The notes beneath the pieces were generated by a model. That model was not told the DNA's origin. It saw nothing but the letters and a program-made list of their open reading frames with translations, and searched no databases. A stretch of 64,000 nt of DNA from Nocardioides bizhenqiangii (GTDB lineage: Bacteria > Actinomycetota > Actinomycetes > Propionibacteriales > Nocardioidaceae). Both the position numbers and the translations under genes were made by a program. Positions within the stretch are counted from its first letter, which is position 1, and the number at the start of each line of letters is the position of its first letter. The stretch is from NCBI RefSeq assembly GCF_034661235.1, contig NZ_CP141059.1:2355501-2419500 (forward strand). Reading direction: 5' to 3'. Positions 9,182 through 17,842 of this stretch are shown here, one piece after another.

Positions 9182-12100
9182 TCACTCGATCCGGGCGACC
9201 ACGCCGAGCTCACCCTCCAGGAGCTGGAGCACTCTTCGAGGGCCGAGGCGCGCGGCCTCCGCCCGCAGCGCGTCCACCTGCGCTTCGTCGACCAGGTCCG
9301 AGATCGGCACGTACGCGCGGCCGCTGTGCCGGGCGATCACCGCGCTGACAGCCGCAGCCGCAGGCTGGGCGTCCGCACTGAGCAGGACGAGAGCCGCGAG
9401 GCGCTGCCTCCCCGTCGCCGCCAGCAACGCAGCCGCGTTGCGTGCGGTGGTCCACAGCTGGGTGTTGTGACCGGTGCGCCGCCAGGAGTCCAAGAGCCGG
9501 CCGAAGTCGGCCGCCGCCTCCGCGAACTGGCCGGTCCGCGTCCGAGCGGACGCCAACCCCACGCGCGCCACCCCGACGACGAACACCGCCCCCGCTCGCG
9601 AGCCGTACTCGATCGCCTCGACGTAGTGCGGGACCGCCGCCTCGGGATCGGTCGGGGCCAGCATCTCCCCCTCGACGTAGGCCGCGAACGCCGCCTCCGA
9701 CAGGCAACCCGACACCGCCACCTCGCGGAACGCACGGTCCAGCAGTGCCCGGGCCTCTCCCGGCTCGCCGTCATAGGACGCGGCCAGGGCGGCCGAGGCG
9801 ATCATGCCCGCCGCCCACGGCGGCGACTGCTCGGCCCCCCGCAACCAGTGCTGGCGCGCGGTCGCGAAGTCGCCGCGGAAGTGCGCGACCGAGCCCAGCG
9901 CCGCGTAGGCGCGCGTCGGCTCGAAACCCGTTCCGGCCGCGGCGATGGCCTGTTCACCGAGCCGCTCGGCCTTGTCCAGCTCTCCGAGAAGGCGGGCCGC
10001 GTCAGCTGCACAGCCGAGCAGCGCCGACCGCTCCGGACGATCCGAGAGCGATCCGTCGGTGGCGATCTCGAGAGCCCAGCTCCACGGCTCCCGCACGTCG
10101 CGCCAGATCGCGGCGTCAGCCAGGGCGAGGGTCATCCCCACCCGGACGTCGTCGCGTCCCCGCGCGGCCGCCAGGTCGCGGGCCGCACGGAAGTTGTCGA
10201 GCTCGGCGCGGAGCCTGCGGTCGGCCAGCGGTTCGTCCGGCCCCATGATGAGGGTCCCCACCTCGCGGGCCACCGCGAGGCACCGGTCGACGAACTGACG
10301 TTCCGCCCGCTCGAGGTTCCCGTCCCGGCGGAGCTCGTCGGTCAGGAACGCACGCACGGTGAAGAGCAGCCGGAACCGCCCCGAGGACGGGTCGGCGACG
10401 ACCAGCGAGGTGTCGACCAGCCGGTGGACGACGTCCACGGGGTCGACCTCGCCACCAGGGTCGTCGGCCGCGAGCGCCTCCACGGTCGCGACGTCGACCC
10501 CACCAGGGAACGGCGCGAGAGCGCAGAGCAGACGACGCTCGTGGTCGGCGAGCAGCCGATAGGAGGAGTCGATGGTGGCGCGCAGCGTGCGCTGTCTGCC
10601 GTCCTCGAGGTCCTGTCTTCCCGTCGAGAGATCGAGCGCACGATCGAGCCGGCCTCGCACCTCGCGGAGCGGCATCACGACGGCCTGCCGTGCGGCGAGC
10701 TCGATGCCGAGCGGGAGGCCGTCGAGCCGGCGCAGCACCTCGACCAGGTCGGGGGCATCGTCAAAGGGGAGGTCGTACCCCGGCCGCAGCCGCCGGGCGT
10801 GCTCCAGGAACGCGCGGACACAGGTCTGGCGGCGCAGCGCGACGACATCGCTCGAGTCGCGGGGCACGGGGAGCGGCTGAAGCCGGACGACGTACTCCCC
10901 CGGCAGCTGGAGGGTGCCACGCGAGGTCGCCAGCACGCGGACATCCGGCGCGTGCCGGCGCAGCGTCACCACCAGCTCGCGGCAGGCGCCGATGACGTGC
11001 TCGCAGTTGTCGAGGACGAGCAGGAGCGGCTGACCGGCCAGAGCCGCGGCGACGTCTCCCGGCCGGACCGCGCTGCTGGTCCGCAGACGCAACGTGGTGG
11101 CCACGGCCTGGAACACCCGTTCGGGGAGGTCCACGGCGGCGAGGTCGACGACGACGGCGTCTCCAGGGGCACCCGAGGCTCGCGGTGGCGCGGCGGTGGG
11201 GTCGGCCGCGACGTCGATCGCCAAGGTGGTCTTGCCGACGCCGCCGGCACCCGTCAGGGTCACGACGCCGTGCGCTTGAAGCAGGCGCAACACCTCCTCC
11301 CGGTCGTGCTGGCGGCCGACGAGCGGGCCGTCCGGACGTCCGACGGTTCGGGTGGGACCCGGTCCTGCGTCCGCCAGACCGCCGTCCCCGCCCGACAGCG
11401 TCCCCGACGCGACCCGTTGCTCGAGCTCGGCGAGGGCAGGACCGGGGTCGAGGCCGGTCTCCTCGGCGAGCCGGTGCCGGTATCCCTGCGCGGCGGCCAT
11501 CGCTTCGGCGGTCCGCCCGTCGGCCGCCAACGCGCGGACGAGCAGGAGCGCCGTTCGCTCACGGAGCGGTGCGGCATGCGCAGCGGAAGTCGCCGCCACC
11601 ACTGCGGCCCTGTCCCCGAGCGCCAGCCGGGCCTCCAGGAGGTCATCGATCAGCCGGAGCCGCAGCTCGTCGAGGCCGACAGCCTCGGCCTCGAGCTCCG
11701 GAAGCGACCGGAACTCCTCCAACGCGCTCCCGCGCCAGAGCTCCAGTGCAGCCCGCGTGGTCGAGGCCAGGGTCGACGGAGCGGTGCCGGGCGCGGCCGA
11801 CGCCCGCGAGAGCCGGCGTGCTTCCTCGACGTCGAGCTCGCCCCGATCAAGCCGCAGGGCGTAGCCCCCGCCGCGCCGCTGGAGCCGGTCGCTGAGACGA
11901 CCCAGATGGCTGCGCAGTCTGGATATGTGGTTGTAGAGGGCTTGGGCGGCGTTCTCCGGGAGATCGTCCGGCCACAGAGCGGTCATCAGACGTTCGGCCG
12001 TCACGCCGCGATCTCCGGCCAGCGCCAGCAACGCCAGCGCTGCGCGCCGCCGGGCGCCCGGCACCGCGACGGGGACGCCGTCGACGCTCAGGCGCAGGGT

Positions 12101-12208
12101 GCCGAGCAGGTCCACGCGCAGTGCGGGCGGCGCATCTGCCACCTCGGTGCGCTCCTGCGGCGTCTCGGACACGGGATCACGATGCCCGAGCGTCGTGGTC
12201 GCCGTCAC
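9182..12208 (-). CDS. SARP/AfsR-type regulator: BTAD, NB-ARC ATPase and TPR-like C-terminus
   Basis: 1008 residues. Near the N-terminus is an OmpR-like winged helix (LRVDLLGTLRLSVDGVPVAV, residues about 30-120), then the bacterial transcriptional activation domain with an LDVEEARRLSRA segment, then an NB-ARC/STAND ATPase with P-loop LTGAGGVGKTT and Walker B LLLVLDNCEH, and a long helical TPR-like C-terminus. Such proteins act as signal-integrating activators of nearby, often secondary-metabolic, genes. GTG at 12208 overlaps the stop of the PIG-L gene (GTGA), giving translational coupling; the extra in-frame N-terminus upstream is inside that gene. Paired 7-mers 11 bp apart upstream of the operon are candidate binding sites for it. 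Confidence 0.88.
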   Translation of the reverse strand: MTATTTLGHRDPVSETPQERTEVADAPPALRVDLLGTLRLSVDGVPVAVPGARRRAALALLALAGDRGVTAERLMTALWPDDLPENAAQALYNHISRLRSHLGRLSDRLQRRGGGYALRLDRGELDVEEARRLSRASAAPGTAPSTLASTTRAALELWRGSALEEFRSLPELEAEAVGLDELRLRLIDDLLEARLALGDRAAVVAATSAAHAAPLRERTALLLVRALAADGRTAEAMAAAQGYRHRLAEETGLDPGPALAELEQRVASGTLSGGDGGLADAGPGPTRTVGRPDGPLVGRQHDREEVLRLLQAHGVVTLTGAGGVGKTTLAIDVAADPTAAPPRASGAPGDAVVVDLAAVDLPERVFQAVATTLRLRTSSAVRPGDVAAALAGQPLLLVLDNCEHVIGACRELVVTLRRHAPDVRVLATSRGTLQLPGEYVVRLQPLPVPRDSSDVVALRRQTCVRAFLEHARRLRPGYDLPFDDAPDLVEVLRRLDGLPLGIELAARQAVVMPLREVRGRLDRALDLSTGRQDLEDGRQRTLRATIDSSYRLLADHERRLLCALAPFPGGVDVATVEALAADDPGGEVDPVDVVHRLVDTSLVVADPSSGRFRLLFTVRAFLTDELRRDGNLERAERQFVDRCLAVAREVGTLIMGPDEPLADRRLRAELDNFRAARDLAAARGRDDVRVGMTLALADAAIWRDVREPWSWALEIATDGSLSDRPERSALLGCAADAARLLGELDKAERLGEQAIAAAGTGFEPTRAYAALGSVAHFRGDFATARQHWLRGAEQSPPWAAGMIASAALAASYDGEPGEARALLDRAFREVAVSGCLSEAAFAAYVEGEMLAPTDPEAAVPHYVEAIEYGSRAGAVFVVGVARVGLASARTRTGQFAEAAADFGRLLDSWRRTGHNTQLWTTARNAAALLAATGRQRLAALVLLSADAQPAAAAVSAVIARHSGRAYVPISDLVDEAQVDALRAEAARLGPRRVLQLLEGELGVVARIE

Positions 12209-12969
12209 CCGCTTTCGGCGCGCGCCCGGGCGGGCGCGGCCAGCATCTCGACCGAGACCCAGTTGCGGAACCGGTCCCTCCCTACCCCCGAGATCAGCCC
12301 GGCCGTCTGGGATTCCTGGCACGCCAGCGCCGCGACCTTGCGGTCCAGCAGGTCATCGGCGAGCGACAGGTGCACGCGGACCTCGTCGGGCGCGACCACG
12401 CGCGGCCGACCGAGCTCGTAGACGCCGTACTCCTCGTCCAGCGCGCGGTCCAGACCCAACACCTCCGCGGTGACCACGGGATGGAGGAGCGTGGTCCCGC
12501 GCTGCCATCGGGCCAGGGCGAGGTCGACCCACCTGCTCACGGCGCGATGGTCGGGGTGGCCGGTGAATCCGTCCGGCCCGAACGTCACCACGGTGTCCGG
12601 GCGCACTTCCTCCAGGAGCTCGAGCACACGGCCGACCGGTCGCTCGGCGTCGACGTCCGCACAACCGCCGTCGGGAAGGTCCAACCAGTGGTGCTCGGTC
12701 ACACCCAGCACACCGAGCGCCGCCTCCAGCTCGCCCGTCCGCCGGGCGGCCAGGTCGGCCCGTTCGTCCGCGCCGGCACCGGGGTCGGCGGCCTCACCAC
12801 GGGTCGCCGTCACGCAGACGGCTCGCTGGCCCGAGTCGGTCACCGATGCGAGCAGCGCACCGGCCAGGTATGCCTCGTCGTCGGGGTGCGCCCACACGGA
12901 CAGCACGGTGCCGAGCCGAGCGACGTCCTCGCTCGACACCGGCGGCGGTGTGATCTCGGCGTGCCTCAT
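12205..12969 (-). CDS. PIG-L family deacetylase (LmbE-like)
   Basis: 254 residues. The zinc-binding motif AHPDDE occurs early (VLSVWAHPDDEAYLAG) and the second metal/catalytic segment is FGPDGFTGHPDHRAV. The family hydrolyses N-acetyl groups from GlcNAc-containing substrates; mycothiol MshB belongs to it, but context with a SARP regulator rather than mycothiol genes argues against calling this mshB. The ATG at 12969 is preferred because a TAnnnT-like CACGCT lies 6 bases upstream and the paired 7-mers would then lie in the promoter; a GTG at 13002, 12 bases after AGGAGG, is a real alternative. Coupled to the downstream regulator by a GTGA overlap. Confidence 0.85.
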   Translation of the reverse strand: MRHAEITPPPVSSEDVARLGTVLSVWAHPDDEAYLAGALLASVTDSGQRAVCVTATRGEAADPGAGADERADLAARRTGELEAALGVLGVTEHHWLDLPDGGCADVDAERPVGRVLELLEEVRPDTVVTFGPDGFTGHPDHRAVSRWVDLALARWQRGTTLLHPVVTAEVLGLDRALDEEYGVYELGRPRVVAPDEVRVHLSLADDLLDRKVAALACQESQTAGLISGVGRDRFRNWVSVEMLAAPARARAESG

Positions 12970-12975
12970 GACGGG

Positions 12976-12981
12976 AGCGTG
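12976..12981 (-). promoter_or_regulatory. Weak leaderless -10 of PIG-L/SARP operon
   Basis: CACGCT (first base departs from TAnnnT), 6 bases before ATG at 12969 and 10 bases after the nearer GTGACAG 7-mer. Confidence 0.3.
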
Positions 12982-12991
12982 CGGGCGCCGG

Positions 12992-13009
12992 CTGTCACGC
13001 ACCTGTCAC
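12992..13009 (-). promoter_or_regulatory. Paired GTGACAG 7-mers, candidate SARP binding site
   Basis: Two identical direct 7-mers (CTGTCAC on the plus strand, 12992-12998 and 13003-13009) with an 11-bp period, next to the operon that encodes a SARP. SARP proteins are known to bind direct heptamer repeats of one-turn period overlapping the -35 region. Confidence 0.4.
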
Positions 13010-13118
13010 CGGTACCTCCTCAACCCGTCGCCTGATGACAGGCAAGTGCCAGACAGCCCCCTGAGGCTGGCGTCACGACGGCGCCCGACCGGGTGCCGAC
13101 CGACGAAAGGAATCACCC

Positions 13119-14213
13119 ATGGCCACCACCCTGACCGAGTCCACGGACCAGCTGTCCGGCGAGCCCGACCTCGCGATCCTGGAGGGCTTCGCGACCCGGG
13201 TCGCACTCGACCGGGCGGCCGCCTACAACGGCGTGCTCGTCTACCTGGGCGACCGGCTCGGGATCTGGCGTGAGCTCGCCTCCGGCGGCCGGTTCACCTC
13301 GTCCCAGCTGGCTGAGCGCTGCGGTCTCGCCGAGCGCTACGTCCGCGAGTGGCTGTCCACGCAGGCGGCCGGCGGGTACGTGGAGTACGACGCCGCGGAC
13401 CGCACCTTCTCGTTGCCCCTCGAGCACGGGCTCGTCCTCGCCGACGAGGACAACCCGGCGTCGGGCATTGCCGGCTTCGAGGTCATCTCAGCCGTCTGGG
13501 CGGCTGCCGACCAGCTCGCACACGCGTACGTGACGGGCGAGGGCGTCGGGTGGCACGAGCACGACTCGCGGCTCTACTCGGGTGTCGACCGGTTCTTCGC
13601 GACCCAGTACCGCTCGTCACTGGTCCAGGAGTGGATCCCTGCCGTCGAAGGGCTCGACGAGCAGCTCGAGTCGGGCATCCGGGTCCTCGACGTGGGCTGT
13701 GGGCTGGGCTCGGCCGGCATCCTGATGGCCGAGGCCTACCCCCGGTCGACGTTCAAGGGCGTGGACTACCACGACGAGTCGATCCGTCGAGCCATCGCTG
13801 CCGCCGAAGAGGCTGGAGTGGGCGACCGGGTCGAATTCGAGCGCGACGACGCGAAGTCCTATGACGGGACCTTCGACCTGATCTGCTTCTTCGACGCGGT
13901 GCACGACCTGGGAGACCCGGTGGGTGCACTCACCCACGCCCGCGAGCACCTCGCGCCGGGCGGTCGCGTGTTCGCCGTCGAACCGTACGCCGAGGACGCC
14001 TTGGAGGCGGGCGTCGGGAGCCCCGTGGCGCTGATGTACTACGCCGCCAGCTCGTGCCTGTGCGTGCCGAACAGCATCTCCCAGGGCGGAGAGGCACTGG
14101 GCGCGCAGGCCGGCCCCGCGAAGCTGCTCGCTGCGTTCAGGGACGCTGGCTTCTCCCACGCCGAGGTGGCGGCGCAGACGCCGTACAACCTGCTCATCGA
14201 GGCACGGGCCTGA
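13119..14213 (+). CDS. Class I SAM-dependent methyltransferase with N-terminal winged helix
   Basis: 364 residues. The first ~100 residues resemble the dimerisation/winged-helix domain of O-methyltransferases (SSQLAERCGLAERYVREWL). The Rossmann fold follows with motif I VLDVGCGLGSAG, an acidic ribose-binding residue in FKGVDYHD, and LICFFDAVHDL as motif IV. The general layout is that of the Rv2258c-like family, whose substrates are unknown. A ribosome site (AAAGGAA) lies 7-8 bases before the ATG. It diverges from the PIG-L/SARP operon across ~150 bp and may be a target of that regulator. Confidence 0.85.
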   Translation: MATTLTESTDQLSGEPDLAILEGFATRVALDRAAAYNGVLVYLGDRLGIWRELASGGRFTSSQLAERCGLAERYVREWLSTQAAGGYVEYDAADRTFSLPLEHGLVLADEDNPASGIAGFEVISAVWAAADQLAHAYVTGEGVGWHEHDSRLYSGVDRFFATQYRSSLVQEWIPAVEGLDEQLESGIRVLDVGCGLGSAGILMAEAYPRSTFKGVDYHDESIRRAIAAAEEAGVGDRVEFERDDAKSYDGTFDLICFFDAVHDLGDPVGALTHAREHLAPGGRVFAVEPYAEDALEAGVGSPVALMYYAASSCLCVPNSISQGGEALGAQAGPAKLLAAFRDAGFSHAEVAAQTPYNLLIEARA

Positions 14214-14221
14214 CCCGAGCG

Positions 14222-14255
14222 CGCCTCCCACTGCGCGGCAGCGCGGCGGGAGGCG
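14222..14255. terminator. Bidirectional terminator hairpin
   Basis: Arms CGCCTCCC (14222-14229) and GGGAGGCG (14248-14255) around an 18-base loop, placed between the convergent methyltransferase and mpa genes. The T-tract is weak on either side. Confidence 0.55.
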
Positions 14256-14265
14256 TGCTGCGTTT

Positions 14266-16017
14266 CTACAGGTACTGACCGGTGTTGGAGACGGTGTCGA
14301 TCGAGCGGCCCGGCTCGGTGCCCTGCTTGCCGGTGATGAGCGTGCGGATGAAGACGATCCGCTCGCCCTTCTTGCCGGAGATCCGCGCCCAGTCGTCCGG
14401 GTTGGTCGTGTTGGGCAGGTCCTCGTTCTCCTTGAACTCGTCGACGCACGCCTGGAGCAGGTGCGAGATCCGCAGCCCCTTCTGGTCGTGGTCGAGGAAG
14501 TCCTTGATCGCCATCTTCTTGGCGCGGTCGACGATGTTCTGGATCATCGCGCCCGAGTTGAAGTCCTTGAAGTAAAGGACCTCCTTGTCGCCGTTGGCGT
14601 AGGTCACCTCGAGGAAGCGGTTCTCCTCGGTCTCGGAGTACATCCGCTCGACCGCGGCCCGGATCATTCCGTTGACGGCGGCCTGCGGGTCGCCTCCGAA
14701 CTCGGAGAGGTCGTCGGCGTGGAGCGGCAGCGTCGGCGTGAGGTACTTCGTGAAGATGTCGCGCGCCGACTCGGCGTCGGGCCGCTCGATCTTGATCTTC
14801 ACGTCGAGCCGGCCCGGGCGCAGGATCGCGGGGTCGATCATGTCCTCACGGTTGGAGGCGCCGATGACCAGCACGTTCTCCAGCAGCTCGACGCCGTCGA
14901 TCTCGCTGAGGAGCTGCGGGACGATGGTGTTCTCGACGTCGGAGGAGACGCCGGAGCCACGGGTGCGGAACAGCGAGTCCATCTCGTCGAAGAACACGAT
15001 GACCGGCGTGCCGGCACTCGCCTTCTCCCGTGCGCGCTGGAACACCAGCCGGATGTGCCGCTCGGTCTCGCCGACGTACTTGTTGAGCAGCTCGGGGCCC
15101 TTGATGTTGAGGAAGTACGACTTCCCCTCGGCGCCGGTCTTGGCCGCGACCTTCTTGGCCAGCGAGTTGGCGACCGCCTTGGCGATGAGCGTCTTGCCGC
15201 AGCCCGGCGGGCCGTAGAGAAGGATGCCCTTCGGCGGCTTCAGCTCGTGCTCGGCGAACAGCTCGGGGTAGAGGTAGGGCAGCTCCACGGCGTCCTGGAT
15301 CATCTCGATCTGGTTGCCGAGGCCGCCGATGGTCTCGTAGGTGATGTCCGGGACCTCTTCGAGGACCAGCTCCTCGACCTCCGACTTCGGCACCCGCTCG
15401 TAGACGTAGCCGGCACGCGCGTCGAGCAGCAGAGAGTCACCTGCCCGGAGGGTCTCGCCCAGCAGCGGCTCGGCCAGCCGGACGACCCGCTCCTCGTCGG
15501 CGTTGGCGATCACCAGCACCCGGTCGCCGTCGGCGAGCAGCTCCTTGAACATCACCACCTCGCCGACCGTCTCGTAGTCGAAGGCAGCGACGACGTTGAG
15601 TGCCTCGTTGAGCATGACCTCCTGGCCACGCCGCAGCTGGTCGAGGTCGACGTTGGGGCTGACGCTGACCCGCAGCTTGCGGCCGCCGGTGTGGACGTCG
15701 ACGGAGTCGTCCTCGTTGCGCTGCAGGAAGGTGCCGAACCCGGCCGGCGGCTGGGCGAGCCGGTCGACCTCCTCCTTCAGCTTCAGGATCTGGTCGCGGG
15801 CCTCCCGCAGGGTGCCGGCCAGCCGCTCGTTCTGCGCGGTCACCGCCGCGAGCGAACGCTGGGCGTCGGCGAGCCGGAGCTCCATGGAGCGGGACGTCCC
15901 GCCCGGCACCTCCGTCAGACGGTGGCGCAGGTCGTGGATCTCGGCCTCGAGGTAGCGGACCTGCTCCTCGAGCTCCTCGCGGCTCTGTCGACGCCCATCG
16001 GACCCCATGCTCGACAT
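14266..16017 (-). CDS. mpa: Proteasome-associated AAA ATPase Mpa/ARC
   Basis: 583 residues. The hexameric ATPase binds pupylated proteins through its N-terminal coiled coil (about residues 15-75), unfolds them and feeds them to the 20S core. After the coiled coil come the OB-type interdomain ([20 protein letters not shown]), a single AAA module with Walker A GPPGCGKT, Walker [11 protein letters not shown], sensor and arginine-finger segments (LRPGRLD), and the C-terminal tail ending GQYL with the penultimate Tyr that docks into PrcA. ATG at 16017 (MSSMGSDG) is chosen because AAGGAGG lies just upstream. It is separated from dop by a ~6 kb block of unrelated genes. Confidence 0.96.
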   Translation of the reverse strand: MSSMGSDGRRQSREELEEQVRYLEAEIHDLRHRLTEVPGGTSRSMELRLADAQRSLAAVTAQNERLAGTLREARDQILKLKEEVDRLAQPPAGFGTFLQRNEDDSVDVHTGGRKLRVSVSPNVDLDQLRRGQEVMLNEALNVVAAFDYETVGEVVMFKELLADGDRVLVIANADEERVVRLAEPLLGETLRAGDSLLLDARAGYVYERVPKSEVEELVLEEVPDITYETIGGLGNQIEMIQDAVELPYLYPELFAEHELKPPKGILLYGPPGCGKTLIAKAVANSLAKKVAAKTGAEGKSYFLNIKGPELLNKYVGETERHIRLVFQRAREKASAGTPVIVFFDEMDSLFRTRGSGVSSDVENTIVPQLLSEIDGVELLENVLVIGASNREDMIDPAILRPGRLDVKIKIERPDAESARDIFTKYLTPTLPLHADDLSEFGGDPQAAVNGMIRAAVERMYSETEENRFLEVTYANGDKEVLYFKDFNSGAMIQNIVDRAKKMAIKDFLDHDQKGLRISHLLQACVDEFKENEDLPNTTNPDDWARISGKKGERIVFIRTLITGKQGTEPGRSIDTVSNTGQYL

Positions 16018-16024
16018 CGGCACA

Positions 16025-16051
16025 CCTCCTTCACGTCTGTACCCGACCCTA
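16025..16051 (-). promoter_or_regulatory. mpa promoter -10 and ribosome-binding site
   Basis: TAGGGT hexamer (16046-16051), a predicted short leader and AAGGAGG (16025-16031) before ATG at 16017. This is one of the few leadered genes of the locus. Confidence 0.4.
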
Positions 16052-16095
16052 CTCGGCAAGTTGTTGCACGGAAGGGCATCCACGCGGGGCGTCGG

Positions 16096-16863
16096 TCACG
16101 ATTGGATTGCGTCAGCGTGACGGCACCGGGCGGCGAAGTTGCGGAGGATGGTCATCGGGTGGGTCACGGTCACCGCCGCGGCCGCGGCGCTGAGCGCCTC
16201 CTGCTCGGACGGGTCGAAGTACCCGTGGTGGGCGTAGACCGCGATCCGCGTGAGGATGCCGTCGAGATCGAGCTCGGGGTGGAACTGCGTCGCGTAGACC
16301 TGCTTGCCGACCCGGAACGCCTGGACCGGAGCAGCCTCGGAGGTCGCCAAGGCGACGGCGTGCTCGGGCAGCCGGCTGATCGCCTCCTTGTGGCCTCCGT
16401 ACGCCCGGAACTCGCGCGGCATCCCGGCGAACAACGGGTCGGCCAGCCCCTCGTCGGTCAGCTCGACGCTGACCGGGCCGACCCCCTCGGGGAAGCTTCG
16501 GTCGACGACCGCGCCCTGGTGCAGTCCGATGCTGCCGATGCCGTAGCAGGCACCGAGGAACGGATAGTCCCGGGCGGTCACGTCGTCGAGCAGGCGGCCG
16601 AGATCACGCTCGGCCAGCAGCTGGGCCGGGGACTTGCTCTCCTCTGGGTCGGAGGCGTTGAACGCTCCACCGCCGAGGATGATCCCGGCCCAGTCGTCCA
16701 GGTCGATCGAGGGCAGCGGCGCGGTGCCGAGCTCGATCCGGTGCAGCTCGTCCGCGGCGATCCCGAGGAACCGGGAGAAGGCAGCGTGCTCCTCGAGGGC
16801 CGCCCGCTCCTCCGTGCGGATCGAGAGCAGCAGGAACGGCTTGGCGGCTGGGTCGGAAGCCAT
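16096..16863 (-). CDS. Class I glutamine amidotransferase-like protein
   Basis: 255 residues, close to the GMP-synthase-type glutamine amidotransferase domain. The nucleophile-elbow Cys is in LGACYGIGSIG, and the His-Glu of the triad in YATQFHPELDLDG. There is no synthase domain, so it is a free-standing hydrolase or amidotransferase whose partner is unknown. The ATG at 16863 shares one base with the stop of trmI (TGATG) with GGAGG just upstream, so it is translationally coupled to trmI. Confidence 0.87.
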   Translation of the reverse strand: MASDPAAKPFLLLSIRTEERAALEEHAAFSRFLGIAADELHRIELGTAPLPSIDLDDWAGIILGGGAFNASDPEESKSPAQLLAERDLGRLLDDVTARDYPFLGACYGIGSIGLHQGAVVDRSFPEGVGPVSVELTDEGLADPLFAGMPREFRAYGGHKEAISRLPEHAVALATSEAAPVQAFRVGKQVYATQFHPELDLDGILTRIAVYAHHGYFDPSEQEALSAAAAAVTVTHPMTILRNFAARCRHADAIQS

Positions 16864-17828
16864 CACTCCTCCGGCAGGGCATCCGCGGCGTCGGCCGACC
16901 GCGGGCCGGTGTAGTCCGGACCGTACGCGCCGGGAGCCGGCCGGCGGGTCTTGCGCGGGGCGCGCTCCCCCGGTGCCATCCGTCGAGCGGTGACGAGGAA
17001 CGCGGTGTGGCCGATCATCTTGTGCCCCGGTCGTACGGCGAGCCCCTCGACGTGCCAGTCGCGCACCAGCGACTCCCACGCGGTCGGCTCGGTGAATCCC
17101 CCGTGCACTCGTACGGTCTCGACGAACCGCGACATCTGGGTGGTGGTCGCGACGTAGGCGCAGACGATCCCGCCCGGCCGCAGGGCGTCGGCCGCGGCGT
17201 CGAGGCAGTCCCACGGAGCCAGCATGTCGAGGATGATCCGGTCGCACTTCTCGCCGGACGCGGGCAGCTCCTCGGCGAGGTCGCCGATCGTCAGCCGCCA
17301 GGCGGGATGGGACTCGCCCTCGGCCACGCCGAAGAACTGGCTCACGTTGCGGCGAGCGACGTCGGCGAACTCCTCACGCCGCTCGTAGGACGAGACCCGT
17401 CCGTGCGGACCGACTGCACGCAGCAGCGAGCAGGTCAGGGCACCCGAGCCGACCCCCGCCTCGACCACGTGTGCGCCCGGGAAGATGTCGACCATCGCCA
17501 CGATCTGGGCGGCGTCCTTCGGGTAGACCACCGCCGCGCCGCGGGGCATGGAGACGACGAACTCCGACAGCAGCGGCCGGAACACCAGGTACTCGCCGCC
17601 CGCTGAGGAGGTCACGGTGAAGCCCTCCTCCCGCCCGATCAGCTCGTCGTGGTCGAGGTGACCGCGGTTGGAGAAGAAGCGCTTGCCCGGCTCCAGGCAG
17701 AAGTTGTGCTTGCGGCCCTTGCCGTCGACCAGGCGCACCCACTCCCCGGCGCGCAGCGGTCCGCGATGCACGCCGGACCACGCTTCGGCGGCGACGTCAC
17801 CGAGGTCGCCCGCATCGGGTTGGCTCAC
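16863..17828 (-). CDS. trmI: tRNA (adenine-58-N1)-methyltransferase TrmI
   Basis: 321 residues. Methylates A58 in the T-loop of tRNAs using SAM. The N-terminal beta domain (WVRLVDGKGRKHNFCLEPGK) is followed by the Rossmann fold with motif I VVEAGVGSGALTCSLLRAVG and CDRIILDMLAPWDCL; the C-terminal ~40 residues form a basic, proline-rich tail. The M. tuberculosis equivalent is Rv2118c. GTG at 17828 (VSQPDAGD) is selected because a TAGGCT hexamer lies 8 bases upstream and long upstream extensions run antisense to other genes. It is followed by the amidotransferase gene with one-base overlap and preceded by the M50 protease gene. Confidence 0.93.
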   Translation of the reverse strand: MSQPDAGDLGDVAAEAWSGVHRGPLRAGEWVRLVDGKGRKHNFCLEPGKRFFSNRGHLDHDELIGREEGFTVTSSAGGEYLVFRPLLSEFVVSMPRGAAVVYPKDAAQIVAMVDIFPGAHVVEAGVGSGALTCSLLRAVGPHGRVSSYERREEFADVARRNVSQFFGVAEGESHPAWRLTIGDLAEELPASGEKCDRIILDMLAPWDCLDAAADALRPGGIVCAYVATTTQMSRFVETVRVHGGFTEPTAWESLVRDWHVEGLAVRPGHKMIGHTAFLVTARRMAPGERAPRKTRRPAPGAYGPDYTGPRSADAADALPEE

Positions 17829-17836
17829 GGTCGGCG

Positions 17837-17842
17837 AGCCTA
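17837..17842 (-). promoter_or_regulatory. Leaderless -10 of trmI
   Basis: TAGGCT, 8 bases before GTG at 17828, lying across the stop region of the M50 gene. Confidence 0.4.

Noticed and set aside
12205..12969. mshB identity for the PIG-L deacetylase
   Set aside because: It shares the AHPDDE motif, but it is coupled to a SARP regulator and lies far from mshC; sequence alone does not separate it from other PIG-L members.
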